NCBI RefSeq assembly: GCF_026559675.1
Contig: NZ_CP092891.1
Location: forward strand, 2,666,001-2,730,000
Length of the DNA stretch: 64,000 nucleotides
Source: Microbacterium oxydans
GTDB taxonomy: Bacteria > Actinomycetota > Actinomycetes > Actinomycetales > Microbacteriaceae
Reading direction: 5' to 3'
Made by a program: the position numbers and the translations under genes. Under the pieces are notes generated by a model. That model did no database searches. It saw nothing but the letters and a program-made list of their open reading frames with translations, and had not been told where the DNA came from. Every line of letters starts with the position of its first letter. Within the stretch, counting starts at the first letter, position 1. This document shows, piece by piece, positions 15,901 to 22,087 of the stretch.

Positions 15901-16654
15901 CCAGCGCATTGAGGACCACGTGGTCGAGGGTCCCCGCATCGCGGGACATCGCCCCGGACACGTCGGCGAAGGTGGACACGACCAGTCGCGGCTCGACCGA
16001 GAACGTGTCGATCGAGCGCGTCATCGCCCGCAGGCTGTCGATCACGGGCTGCGGCTTGAAGATGCCGCCGTCGTAGGCGAGAGCGGCGAGCGCCGCGGCA
16101 TCGATCGTGAGTCCGAAGTGCTCCCGTGCGATCCGGACGAGTTCGGGATTCACCTCGAAGGCACCCTGGAGCTTGAGCTCGAAGTCGGAGTGGTGACGAC
16201 GGATCGCGAGCGGACGCAGCAGCACCGGCGCGGCGAACCCCGCTCCCCCGATACGCCACCGCGCGACGCCGACGGCGAGGTGGACGGCCTCGATCCCGCG
16301 GACCGTGCGGAGCTCGGTGTTCTTGGCGGTGATCCGCTCGGCGGCGAGTCGCGCCGTGCGCAGCCCCACCTCGTCACGGAAGAGGTTCGACAGGAGAGTC
16401 GACTTCCCGGTGATGAACTGCGGGAGGCTGCCGGGATGCGCCTTGGAGATGTCGATGCCCGACTCCGGGCTGTCGCGGAAGCTGACCAGGGGCGACGGAC
16501 CACCGAGATCGGCGGCCTCGGCCCTCAATCTGGTGCGCTCCGCCTCGGCTGCGTGCGCGATCTCGAAGCCCGTCGTGGTCTCGTGCAGATCGCCGATCGA
16601 CACAGCAGCGTCCACCGCTGTGTCATCCGCCGTCTTGTCTTCACGTCGCCACAC
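12935..16654 (-). CDS. Helicase-like SF1 protein with degenerate ATPase and nuclease-like C-terminus
   Basis: A 1239-aa protein laid out like DUF4011-type superfamily 1 helicases. A P-loop region lies near 305-315, motif II near 828-836, a GDPVTQRPT motif III-like element follows, GMTRARRS (motif VI) lies near 1075, and a C-terminal REase_MTES/Vsr-like domain (AVVIESD...VLRRLGWHYVRVHAFDLYSDP, parts quoted) at about 1130-1225. The Walker A reads LPGTGGTQT with Gly instead of Lys, and motif II reads LLVDAAA instead of DEAS, so ATP hydrolysis should be lost or much reduced. The MTES domain keeps an IESD core. The GTG start has TAGGGT six bases upstream, indicating a leaderless mRNA. Divergent from the MGMT-like gene. 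Confidence 0.85.
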   Translation of the reverse strand: MWRREDKTADDTAVDAAVSIGDLHETTTGFEIAHAAEAERTRLRAEAADLGGPSPLVSFRDSPESGIDISKAHPGSLPQFITGKSTLLSNLFRDEVGLRTARLAAERITAKNTELRTVRGIEAVHLAVGVARWRIGGAGFAAPVLLRPLAIRRHHSDFELKLQGAFEVNPELVRIAREHFGLTIDAAALAALAYDGGIFKPQPVIDSLRAMTRSIDTFSVEPRLVVSTFADVSGAMSRDAGTLDHVVLNALGGHVGDRERVTAPRATPHHTGPDDRAPASDNLLLDADAEQEAVLARIAAGHSLTVSTLPGTGGTQTVINALGELVRGGKRVLVVSARRSTLDGVRHRLAGIGLDSLAISPASVRRDLVRAIGRNEKATAPKVSDVDDALVRLRTVLRDYRQALIAPAAGMDASVLDATRQLTRLASLPVPPSTTARLGVEALRRLAADRSDAAAALAQAARLGEFRFGPNDSPWYGVTFSSTEAARAAHELAGRLHGDSVPALLERGYELIAQTHMRPFATIDELGEYLRLLQGIRDSLDRFSPTVFERPLGELIQAHGSRRDAPGLSGANRRRLRRLAKEYVRPGVHVTEMHEALLRIQTQRTQWQRFVEAGVAPEIPLGLADVYVAWQRVEAELAELDAALGRREPLASLPVARLVRTLAGLAAKSDVFENLVERAQLRDRLALLGLEPLLAELSVRHVSESQVGEELEFAWWQSFLERALQDNRALLGANTAVVDRLERDFRLVDEAHAAMAGPLLAWQLANQWRIAIVDEPQQSQHLRRALTQSAATTAQVVSAAPTLVDVLAPVWISSPYLVPEIPESVEFDTVLLVDAAAINLAEAAPAIRRARQIVAFGDPVTQRPTPFHIAVDPEESWEAEVPFDDVSVFERLSELLPVMTLTRSYRAGGEDLAELINDAFYGGEIVSLPWAGSYLGRGSLTVDYVEGGTGTPDPISGAVESPDAEVARVVTLVVEHAVHRPAESLMVVTASARHAERVRAAVTSAFAGRSDVADFVGRDTAEPFAVLTLEESVAESRDRVIFSLGFGLTKHGRVLSDFGDLSTPDGERLLTVGMTRARRSMVLVSSIRPSSFDDGRLEHGAATLMSILGGLAARSRDARLEDLADPLTLALARELRRLGASVDVDYRGLLPLVAQHGGKAVVIESDPETRGESLRETLRLRPHVLRRLGWHYVRVHAFDLYSDPATAARRIAAVLGISDTAPRVENDTQPIDLADREHD

Positions 16655-16660
16655 AATGAC

Positions 16661-16723
16661 ACCCTAGGCGCGTGACCGCGCGAGGCGGGGTATCCCGGGC
16701 GGGTTTCCGCCGAATTTCCGCCG
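16661..16723. promoter_or_regulatory. Divergent promoter region with paired TTTCCGCCG repeats
   Basis: TAGGGT (minus strand, 16666-16661) is the -10 of the helicase-like gene. Upstream of it TTTCCGCCG occurs at 16704-16712 and again at 16715-16723, an 11-bp period that places both on the same DNA face. The remaining gap to 16833 holds a CAGGAT hexamer at 16822-16827, six bases before the MGMT-like ATG. Confidence 0.5.
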
Positions 16724-16833
16724 TTCGACGGGAGATTCGCACTCCTCCTCCCACGCATGCGGCCGCTCCACGTTCTCCACGAAGCGCAGGATGCGCGGAC
16801 GCCGGTGTCCTCGCGGACGGTCAGGATGGTGGC

Positions 16834-17346
16834 ATGACCTTCCGCTACGACTTCGCGCCGACGCCGTTCGGCGATGCCCTCGCGGTGTTCTCCGACGAGG
16901 GCATCGTGCGATTCGACCTCTCCGAGTCCGAGGACCCGTCAGTCCCCTGGCTCCTCGAGGGCGTCTCCCGGCAGCTTCATGCCGTGCCGGAGCCCGACCC
17001 GGGCGCCGCCGATGAGCTCGCGCACCTGCTGGCCGACTACTTCGACGGCCGGCCCGTCCGGTTCGAGGAGCACCTCCGTCTCGACTGGCGGCTCGTGGAG
17101 GGCTTCCCGCTGACGGCACTGCAGACCATCTGCAGCATCGAGTGGGGCCAGACCATGAGCTACGGGGAGGTCGCCGTGGTCGCGGGGCATCCCGGTGCGG
17201 CGCGCGCGGTCGGCACGGCCTGCCGCCTGACGCCGTTCTCGATCATCGTGCCCGTGCATCGGGTGGTCCGGTCCGACGGCACCCCGGGGCACTACGGCGC
17301 GCACCCGGAACGCAAGAGGTTCCTTCTCGATCTCGAGGCCGGCTGA
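16834..17346 (+). CDS. MGMT/Ogt-like protein lacking the acceptor cysteine
   Basis: A 170-aa protein with both the N-terminal Ogt domain and the MGMT DNA-binding domain. The C-terminal fold is clear: SYGEVA (Tyr for base flipping), AARAVGTA (Arg finger), then VPVHRVVRSDG and GHYG. The active site normally PCHR reads PVHR, codon GTG, so the alkyl-accepting Cys is Val. The usual Asn hinge before it is Thr. It cannot repair by alkyl transfer; by analogy with ATL proteins (PWHR) it may bind O6-alkylguanine and flag it for other repair. The ATG has CAGGAT six bases upstream. Convergent with actP, separated by a terminator. Confidence 0.88.
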   Translation: MTFRYDFAPTPFGDALAVFSDEGIVRFDLSESEDPSVPWLLEGVSRQLHAVPEPDPGAADELAHLLADYFDGRPVRFEEHLRLDWRLVEGFPLTALQTICSIEWGQTMSYGEVAVVAGHPGAARAVGTACRLTPFSIIVPVHRVVRSDGTPGHYGAHPERKRFLLDLEAG

Positions 17347-17363
17347 CCAGCCCCGACGCACGA

Positions 17364-17396
17364 CGTGGACCCGGCGAGTAGGCCGCCGGGTCCACG
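17364..17396. terminator. Bidirectional hairpin terminator
   Basis: A 13-bp perfect stem, CGTGGACCCGGCG and CGCCGGGTCCACG, with a 7-nt loop. It sits between the converging MGMT-like and acetate symporter genes. Confidence 0.8.
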
Positions 17397-17426
17397 CCTC
17401 GGGCTGATGATCGGTGCCGATATCCG

Positions 17427-19061
17427 TCAGTGTTCGACGGCCTTCTCCGCGCCGAAGCCGGTCAGCGAGCGCACCTCCATCTCCGCGGCGAGTTCCGGAG
17501 ACTCCTTCCGGGTGCTCGTGATCGTTCCCAGCCAGCCGAGCAGGAAGCCGAGCGGGATGGAGACGATGCCGGGGTTGTTCATCGGCCACACGGCGATGTC
17601 GATCCCGGGGATCATCGACGTCGGTGTTCCCGAGAACACGGGCGAGAGCACGATGAGCAGGATCGCCGAACCGAGACCGCCGTACATGCTCCACACGGCG
17701 CCGCGCGTGGTGAACCGGCGCCAGAAGAGCGAGTACAGGATCGTCGGCAGGTTCGCCGAGGCCGCGACGGCGAAGGCCAGCGCGACCAGGAAGGCGATGT
17801 TCTGACCCTGTGCGCCGATGCCACCGAGGATCGCCAGGATGCCGATCACGATCACGGTGCGACGCGCGACCCGCACCTCGCCGTTGGGGTCGGCCTCGAC
17901 CGGGTTGCCCGCCGCGTCCTTGCGCCCCTTCTGGATGACGTTCGCGTAGATGTCATGGGCGAACGAGGCCGCGGCGGTGATGGTCAGCCCGGCGACCACG
18001 GCGAGGATCGTCGCGAACGCGACCGCCGAGATGAAGCCGAGAAGCACCGGGCCGCCGAGCCGGAGTGCCAGGAGCGGCGCCGCGGAGTTGACGCCACCGG
18101 GCGCGGCCGCGATGACGTCTGCTCCGACCAGCGCGCCGGCCCCGTAGCCGAGGACCAGCGTCAGCAGGTAGAAGCCGCCGATCAGCCAGATCGCCCACAC
18201 CACCGAGCGACGAGCCTCCTTGGCGGTCGGCACGGTGTAGAAGCGCATCAGCACGTGCGGGAGGCCCGCGGTGCCGAGGACGAGCGCCATGCCGAGCGAC
18301 AGGAAGTCCCAGGGGTTCGCGCCGTACTGCAGTCCCGGGGCGAGGATCGCGTCGCCCTTGTCGGAGTTCGCGACCGCGGCCTCGAGCACCGTGTTCAGAC
18401 TGAAGCCGTTGATGGCGAGCACCCAGATGGTCATGCCGACCGCTCCGCCGATCAGGAGGAACGCCTTCACGATCTGCACCCAGGTCGTCCCCTTCATGCC
18501 GCCGATCAGCACATACACGATCATCAGCACGCCGACGACGGCGATCACGATCGACTGCCCGACCCGACCGTCGATGCCGAGCAGCAGGGACACGAGCCCG
18601 CCGGCGCCGGCCATCTGGGCCAGGAGGTAGAAGAAGCACACCGCCAGGGTCGTGATCGCGGCCGCCATGCGCACCGGACGCTGCTGGAGACGGAACGACA
18701 GCACGTCCGCCATCGTGAACTTGCCGGTGTTGCGCATCAGCTCCGCGACGAGCAGCAGCGCCACGAGCCAGGCCACGAGGAAGCCGATCGAGTAGAGGAA
18801 CCCGTCATACCCGTTGATCGCGATCGCGCCGCAGATGCCGAGGAACGACGCCGCGGAGAGGTAGTCGCCCGCGATCGCGAAGCCGTTCTGCGGTCCCGTG
18901 AACGAGCGTCCGGCGGCGTAGTAGTCCGCCGCGGTCTTGTTGTTCCGACTGGCCCGGATCACGATGAACAGCGTCACCGCAACGAAGGCCAGGAAGATCG
19001 AGATGTTGAAGACGGGGTTGATCTCCAAGGTGACGTCCGTCGCCGTGCGGATGCCGTTCAT
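17427..19061 (-). CDS. actP: Cation/acetate symporter
   Basis: A 544-aa sodium/solute symporter (SSS) of the ActP/MctC type for acetate and related short-chain monocarboxylates. About 13 hydrophobic segments are visible. Family motifs include ADYYAAGRSFTGPQNG near residue 45, GDYLSAASFLG just after it, and GTAGLPHVLMRFYTVP near 270. The ATG overlaps the stop of the DUF485 gene (ATGA), the standard yjcH-actP pairing. A LuxR regulator resembling RamA is encoded divergently. The exact substrate may be acetate, propionate or pyruvate. Confidence 0.93.
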   Translation of the reverse strand: MNGIRTATDVTLEINPVFNISIFLAFVAVTLFIVIRASRNNKTAADYYAAGRSFTGPQNGFAIAGDYLSAASFLGICGAIAINGYDGFLYSIGFLVAWLVALLLVAELMRNTGKFTMADVLSFRLQQRPVRMAAAITTLAVCFFYLLAQMAGAGGLVSLLLGIDGRVGQSIVIAVVGVLMIVYVLIGGMKGTTWVQIVKAFLLIGGAVGMTIWVLAINGFSLNTVLEAAVANSDKGDAILAPGLQYGANPWDFLSLGMALVLGTAGLPHVLMRFYTVPTAKEARRSVVWAIWLIGGFYLLTLVLGYGAGALVGADVIAAAPGGVNSAAPLLALRLGGPVLLGFISAVAFATILAVVAGLTITAAASFAHDIYANVIQKGRKDAAGNPVEADPNGEVRVARRTVIVIGILAILGGIGAQGQNIAFLVALAFAVAASANLPTILYSLFWRRFTTRGAVWSMYGGLGSAILLIVLSPVFSGTPTSMIPGIDIAVWPMNNPGIVSIPLGFLLGWLGTITSTRKESPELAAEMEVRSLTGFGAEKAVEH

Positions 19062-19405
19062 GCCTGGGCCTGCGCCTTCTCGAGGTCTTCACGGATCTCG
19101 GTCGCCAACGGGTCGAGCTTGCGATTCGCGAAGGAGACGTACGCCATAGTGATGCCGAACGTCGTGACGAACTGTCCGAGACCGAGGAGCAGTCCGACGG
19201 TGATATCCCCCCACACGCGCTGCGCCATGAATTCCGTCGCGAATGCGGCGAGGAGCACATAGACGAAATACCACACGAGGAAGAAAGCGGCGAGCGGGAA
19301 GATGAACGATCTCTGCGTCCGTTTCAACCGGAGGAATGTCGGGGACTGCTCGACGGCGATGTAGTCGATCGCGCCGTTCGGTTCTGCGTGCGTCTGGTCG
19401 CTCAT
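19058..19405 (-). CDS. DUF485 membrane protein (YjcH-like)
   Basis: A 115-aa protein with two membrane helices (PLAAFFLVWYFVYVLLAAF and VGLLLGLGQFVTTFGITMAYV, cores quoted) preceded by SPTFLRLKRTQRSFIFP, the DUF485 hallmark. It is the usual small partner of ActP-type symporters; its function is unproven. AAGGAGG seven bases before the ATG decides this start against an in-frame start 11 codons upstream. The stop overlaps actP by four bases. Confidence 0.92.
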   Translation of the reverse strand: MSDQTHAEPNGAIDYIAVEQSPTFLRLKRTQRSFIFPLAAFFLVWYFVYVLLAAFATEFMAQRVWGDITVGLLLGLGQFVTTFGITMAYVSFANRKLDPLATEIREDLEKAQAQA

Positions 19406-19428
19406 GGGGCCTCCTTGCCACATGTCCG

Positions 19429-19500
19429 GTCCTCGCACGAGGACACCGTGCGAGTGGTAGGGTCGACGCTACGAAACGGGGAACGACGTCGTCACCCCCG
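19429..19500. promoter_or_regulatory. actP/LuxR intergenic operator candidates
   Basis: GTCCTCG-CA-CGAGGAC (19429-19444) is an inverted repeat with 7-bp arms. Further right are AACGGGGAAC (GGGG at 19478-19481) and CACCCCCGG (19493-19501). The G4 and C5 tracts fit the short G/C-tract consensus described for RamA in Corynebacterium. The link to the neighbouring LuxR regulator is inference. Confidence 0.4.
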
Positions 19501-19513
19501 GAAGTAGGTACTC

Positions 19514-20371
19514 GTGAGCTCACCGCTCTCCCTCGAACCAGAGGCGGAACTCGTCGCCAACGCGGTGCGCGAGCTCGCCAGGCGTACACGCTTCCCGGTC
19601 GCGTTCGGCGGCCTGATCGAAGAGGGCGTGGTCAGCGTCACGAGCATCGTCGGCGCACGCACCCGATCGCTGGACGGACTGCGCGTACGCCCCGAGCGCG
19701 GCCTCGGCGGGCGGGCGATGATGGAGCTGCGTCCGCGGATGACGAGCGACTACGGCTCCTCCCAGCAGATCACCCACGACTACGACGTGTTCGTGCTCGG
19801 CGAGGGACTGCGCACCCTCCTCGCCCTCCCCATCATCGTGCAGGGACGATCCCGCGGAGTCCTCTACGCCGGCGGATGGGACGAGGAGCAGGTGGGCGGC
19901 GTGACCACGGCGCCCGCCATGCAGGTGGCGCAGTCGGTCGCGGACGAGCTGCGCATCCGTGACGAGGTGCAGCGACGCCTGCAGACGAGCGTCGCCGGGA
20001 GCGAGGTCGTCGCACCCCCGCAGCGCGAGGAGCTCCGCGAGAGCTTCGCCGAGCTGCGGAGCATCGCCGCCTCGGTCGACGACGCCGACATCCGCGCCCG
20101 GATCGCGCAGGTCGAGCGACGCCTCGTGGCGCTCGCGGGGGAGGCGGCACCGGTCACCACGGGAACGGTGCCGACGATCCACCTGTCCCCCCGCGAGACC
20201 GACGTGCTCGCGTGCGCCGCGCTGGGCTCGACGAATGCGGAGATCGCCTCGCAGCTGGGACTGCGCGAGGGCACGGTCAAGGCCTATCTCGGCACCGCGA
20301 TGTCGAAACTCGACGCCTCCACCCGCCATGCCGCGGTGACCCGAGCACGACGCGCGGGGCTCCTCCCCTGA
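19514..20371 (+). CDS. LuxR-family regulator with GAF-like domain (RamA-like)
   Basis: A 285-aa transcription factor. Residues 15-150 look like a GAF-type sensor (RPERGLGGRAMMELRP, LALPIIVQGRSRGVLYAG), then a helical linker and a C-terminal LuxR helix-turn-helix (LSPRETDVLACAALGSTNAEIA...GTVKAYLGTAMSKL, parts quoted) at 224-284. Length, architecture and position beside the acetate symporter recall RamA, the corynebacterial regulator of acetate metabolism. Start: GTG with only a weak purine stretch upstream, so the 5' end is less certain. Confidence 0.82.
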   Translation: MSSPLSLEPEAELVANAVRELARRTRFPVAFGGLIEEGVVSVTSIVGARTRSLDGLRVRPERGLGGRAMMELRPRMTSDYGSSQQITHDYDVFVLGEGLRTLLALPIIVQGRSRGVLYAGGWDEEQVGGVTTAPAMQVAQSVADELRIRDEVQRRLQTSVAGSEVVAPPQREELRESFAELRSIAASVDDADIRARIAQVERRLVALAGEAAPVTTGTVPTIHLSPRETDVLACAALGSTNAEIASQLGLREGTVKAYLGTAMSKLDASTRHAAVTRARRAGLLP

Positions 20372-20384
20372 CGACCGAGGAAAT

Positions 20385-20468
20385 GAATTGTGACAATGCA
20401 CAATTCTCGCCTTGTTGCATTTCTTCTCGGGAGGTAAAGTCGCACGCATGGCGAGACGAATTGTGCAT
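20385..20468 (+). promoter_or_regulatory. lsr2 promoter with GAATTGTG operator repeats
   Basis: The -35 TTGTTG (20412-20417), a 17-bp spacer and the -10 TAAAGT (20435-20440) lie seven bases before the lsr2 ATG, giving a leaderless mRNA. GAATTGTG (20385-20392) and CACAATTC (20399-20406) form an 8-bp inverted repeat just upstream. ATGCACAATTC (20396-20406) recurs exactly inverted as GAATTGTGCAT (20458-20468) inside the first codons. The region is AT-rich, as expected for Lsr2 binding, so autoregulation is likely. Confidence 0.65.
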
Positions 20469-20792
20469 CAGCTGGTCGACGACATCGATGGCAGTGTCCT
20501 GGAGGTCGGCGACGGCGAGACAGTGCATTTCTCTCTCAATGGCGCTTCCTACGAGATCGACCTGAACGCGGACCACGCCGAGGAATTGCGAAAGGCGCTG
20601 GAGCCCTATATCGCCGCCGGACGGCGTGCCGGTTCCTCCAGCACCCCGCGCACCTCCGCGCCCCGTAAGCGGCAGGCACGCAACCCGGAGGTCGCGGCCA
20701 TCCGGGCGTGGGCGAACGACAACGGCTACACGCTCTCGGAGCGCGGGCGCATTCCCGCGCCCATCCTCGACGCGTACCACGCCGCTCACTGA
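20448..20792 (+). CDS. lsr2: Lsr2, H-NS-like nucleoid protein
   Basis: A 114-aa xenogeneic silencer of actinobacteria. The N-terminal oligomerisation domain [15 protein letters not shown]...[14 protein letters not shown] (parts quoted) is followed by a basic Ser/Pro linker. The C-terminal DNA-binding domain [19 protein letters not shown] has the RGR AT-hook-like residues. The ATG is chosen because -10 TAAAGT is seven bases upstream; 12 codons of upstream open frame would run through the promoter. Its upstream repeats suggest self-control. Typical family length. Confidence 0.96.
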   Translation: MARRIVHQLVDDIDGSVLEVGDGETVHFSLNGASYEIDLNADHAEELRKALEPYIAAGRRAGSSSTPRTSAPRKRQARNPEVAAIRAWANDNGYTLSERGRIPAPILDAYHAAH

Positions 20793-20815
20793 TCTCCGGC
20801 CGAGAGGCGGATCAG
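20789..20815. terminator. Weak hairpin between lsr2 and crtR-like gene
   Basis: CTGATC (20789-20794) pairs with GATCAG (20810-20815), extendable by a wobble pair. The stem starts in the last codon of lsr2 and fills the short convergent gap. Confidence 0.4.
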
Positions 20816-20822
20816 CGGAAGA

Positions 20823-21473
20823 CTATTCGGTCGTCTCCTGCAGCCAGGATTCGTCGCGCAGAGTGATCTCATCGGTCATGTCCGCGAGGAATCGGATCAC
20901 GACATCGCGCTCGGCGGGCGTCAGACGCGCCGCGGAATAGAAACGCTTGGCCTGCTGCCGGCCGACCGTCTCCATCGCCGCCCGCCGGGTCTCCGGAGTG
21001 ATGGTGATGTGGAGCGCTCGGCGATCCGTCGGATGCGGTGCCCGCTTGATGTGCCCTCCGTGCTCCAGGCGGTCGAGGAGCTTGGTGGTCGCGGCCGTCG
21101 AGACACCGAGGTGATGCGCGATCCCACCCGGCGTGGCCACGAGATTCCTGTTCGCGCACACGATCAGATAGTGCAGCGCCCGCATGTCGGTCTCGTTGAG
21201 GCGCATGTAGCGACGCGACGCCTGTGAGAGCACCTGCTCGGCTTCACGGAGGCTCGCCAGCGACTCCATGAGCCGTGCGATCTGCTTCAGATCCTCGGGA
21301 GGAACGCCGGTCCGGTCGATCAGCGTGCTGCGCGGATCGCTGGCTTCCACGTCGTAGATCGCCGCGTGGCTCAGACCGTCGGGAGCCTCGTTCGCGCGGC
21401 TCACGGCGCCCGCCTGCGGCGACGGCGAATCCTGCGCGCCGATCCGCGGGGTGGTGCCGGGCTCCGTGTCCAT
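20823..21473 (-). CDS. MarR-family regulator of the carotenoid operon (CrtR-like)
   Basis: A 216-aa winged-helix regulator. A 55-residue variable N-terminus precedes the MarR core: RALHYLIVCANRNLVATPGGIAHHLGVSTAATTKLLDRLE (parts quoted; recognition helix VSTAATTKLLDRLE) and the wing HIKRAPHPTDRRALHITIT. It is divergent from idi and the crt genes, as CrtR is in Corynebacterium, where it represses crt and responds to GGPP. The ATG has TAACAT six bases upstream (leaderless). A 27-bp palindrome in the intergenic gap is the probable operator. Regulation by an isoprenoid is inference from the homologous arrangement. Confidence 0.85.
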   Translation of the reverse strand: MDTEPGTTPRIGAQDSPSPQAGAVSRANEAPDGLSHAAIYDVEASDPRSTLIDRTGVPPEDLKQIARLMESLASLREAEQVLSQASRRYMRLNETDMRALHYLIVCANRNLVATPGGIAHHLGVSTAATTKLLDRLEHGGHIKRAPHPTDRRALHITITPETRRAAMETVGRQQAKRFYSAARLTPAERDVVIRFLADMTDEITLRDESWLQETTE

Positions 21474-21479
21474 GCGATC

Positions 21480-21535
21480 ATGTTACACACCAACAGTTTC
21501 ATGCTAAGTTGATTACTCACCAAGTTAGCTACATT
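21480..21535. promoter_or_regulatory. crtR/idi divergent promoters and operator
   Basis: AT-rich gap. TAACAT (minus strand, 21485-21480) is the -10 of the regulator gene. A palindrome at 21503-21529 has outer arms GCTAAGTTG and CAAGTTAGC, complementary except at position six (G opposite G). On the plus strand TTGATT (21509) and TACATT (21530-21535) could be -35 and -10 of idi with a short 15-bp spacer, which the palindrome would cover. Typical size for a MarR operator. Confidence 0.6.
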
Positions 21536-21562
21536 CGAGAGGCTCAAGGTCAGGGAGATGCC

Positions 21563-22084
21563 ATGGACGACGTGACCCTCCTCGCCGAAGACGGGACCGC
21601 CGTCGGCACGCTGCCGAAGAGCGAGGTCCACACCACCGACACTCCCCTGCATCTGGCCTTCTCCTGCTACGTCCTCGACACCGACGGACGCCTGCTGATG
21701 ACCCGCCGCGCGCTGTCCAAGCGGACCTGGCCCGGGGTCTGGACGAACAGCTTCTGCGGACACCCGCGACCGGACGAGGCGATGACGGACGCGGTGCGTC
21801 GACACGGCCTCGCCGAGCTCGGTCTGGGCCTCTCCGACATCCGACTCGCCCTCCCGGACTACCGGTACCGCGCCGTCGACGCGAGCGGCATCGTCGAGAA
21901 CGAGATCTGCCCGGTGCACGTCGCGGTCATCGAGGGCACGCCCTCCGCCAACCCGGCCGAGGTCGCGGAATGGACCTGGGTCGAGGCGCCCGCCGTGCTC
22001 GAAGCCGTCACACACGCTCCGTTCGCTTTCAGCCCCTGGCTCGTCGAGCAGCTGCCCCTGCTGCGCCGCCTCGGTGAGGTCTGA
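21563..22084 (+). CDS. idi: Isopentenyl-diphosphate delta-isomerase, type 1
   Basis: A 173-aa Nudix-fold isomerase interconverting IPP and DMAPP. The catalytic Cys is in TNSFCGHP (Cys65) and the catalytic Glu in ENEICPV (Glu114). SCYVLDTDGRLLMTRRA and the metal-binding His of the HP motif are present. AGGGAG seven bases before the ATG fixes the start. First gene of the carotenoid operon, three bases before the GGPP synthase gene. It supplies DMAPP for chain elongation and for the C50 elongation step. Confidence 0.96.
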   Translation: MDDVTLLAEDGTAVGTLPKSEVHTTDTPLHLAFSCYVLDTDGRLLMTRRALSKRTWPGVWTNSFCGHPRPDEAMTDAVRRHGLAELGLGLSDIRLALPDYRYRAVDASGIVENEICPVHVAVIEGTPSANPAEVAEWTWVEAPAVLEAVTHAPFAFSPWLVEQLPLLRRLGEV

Positions 22085-22087
22085 CGC

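Noticed and set aside
17430..19262. 610-codon plus-strand frame over actP
   Set aside because: Antisense to a clear symporter; no motifs.
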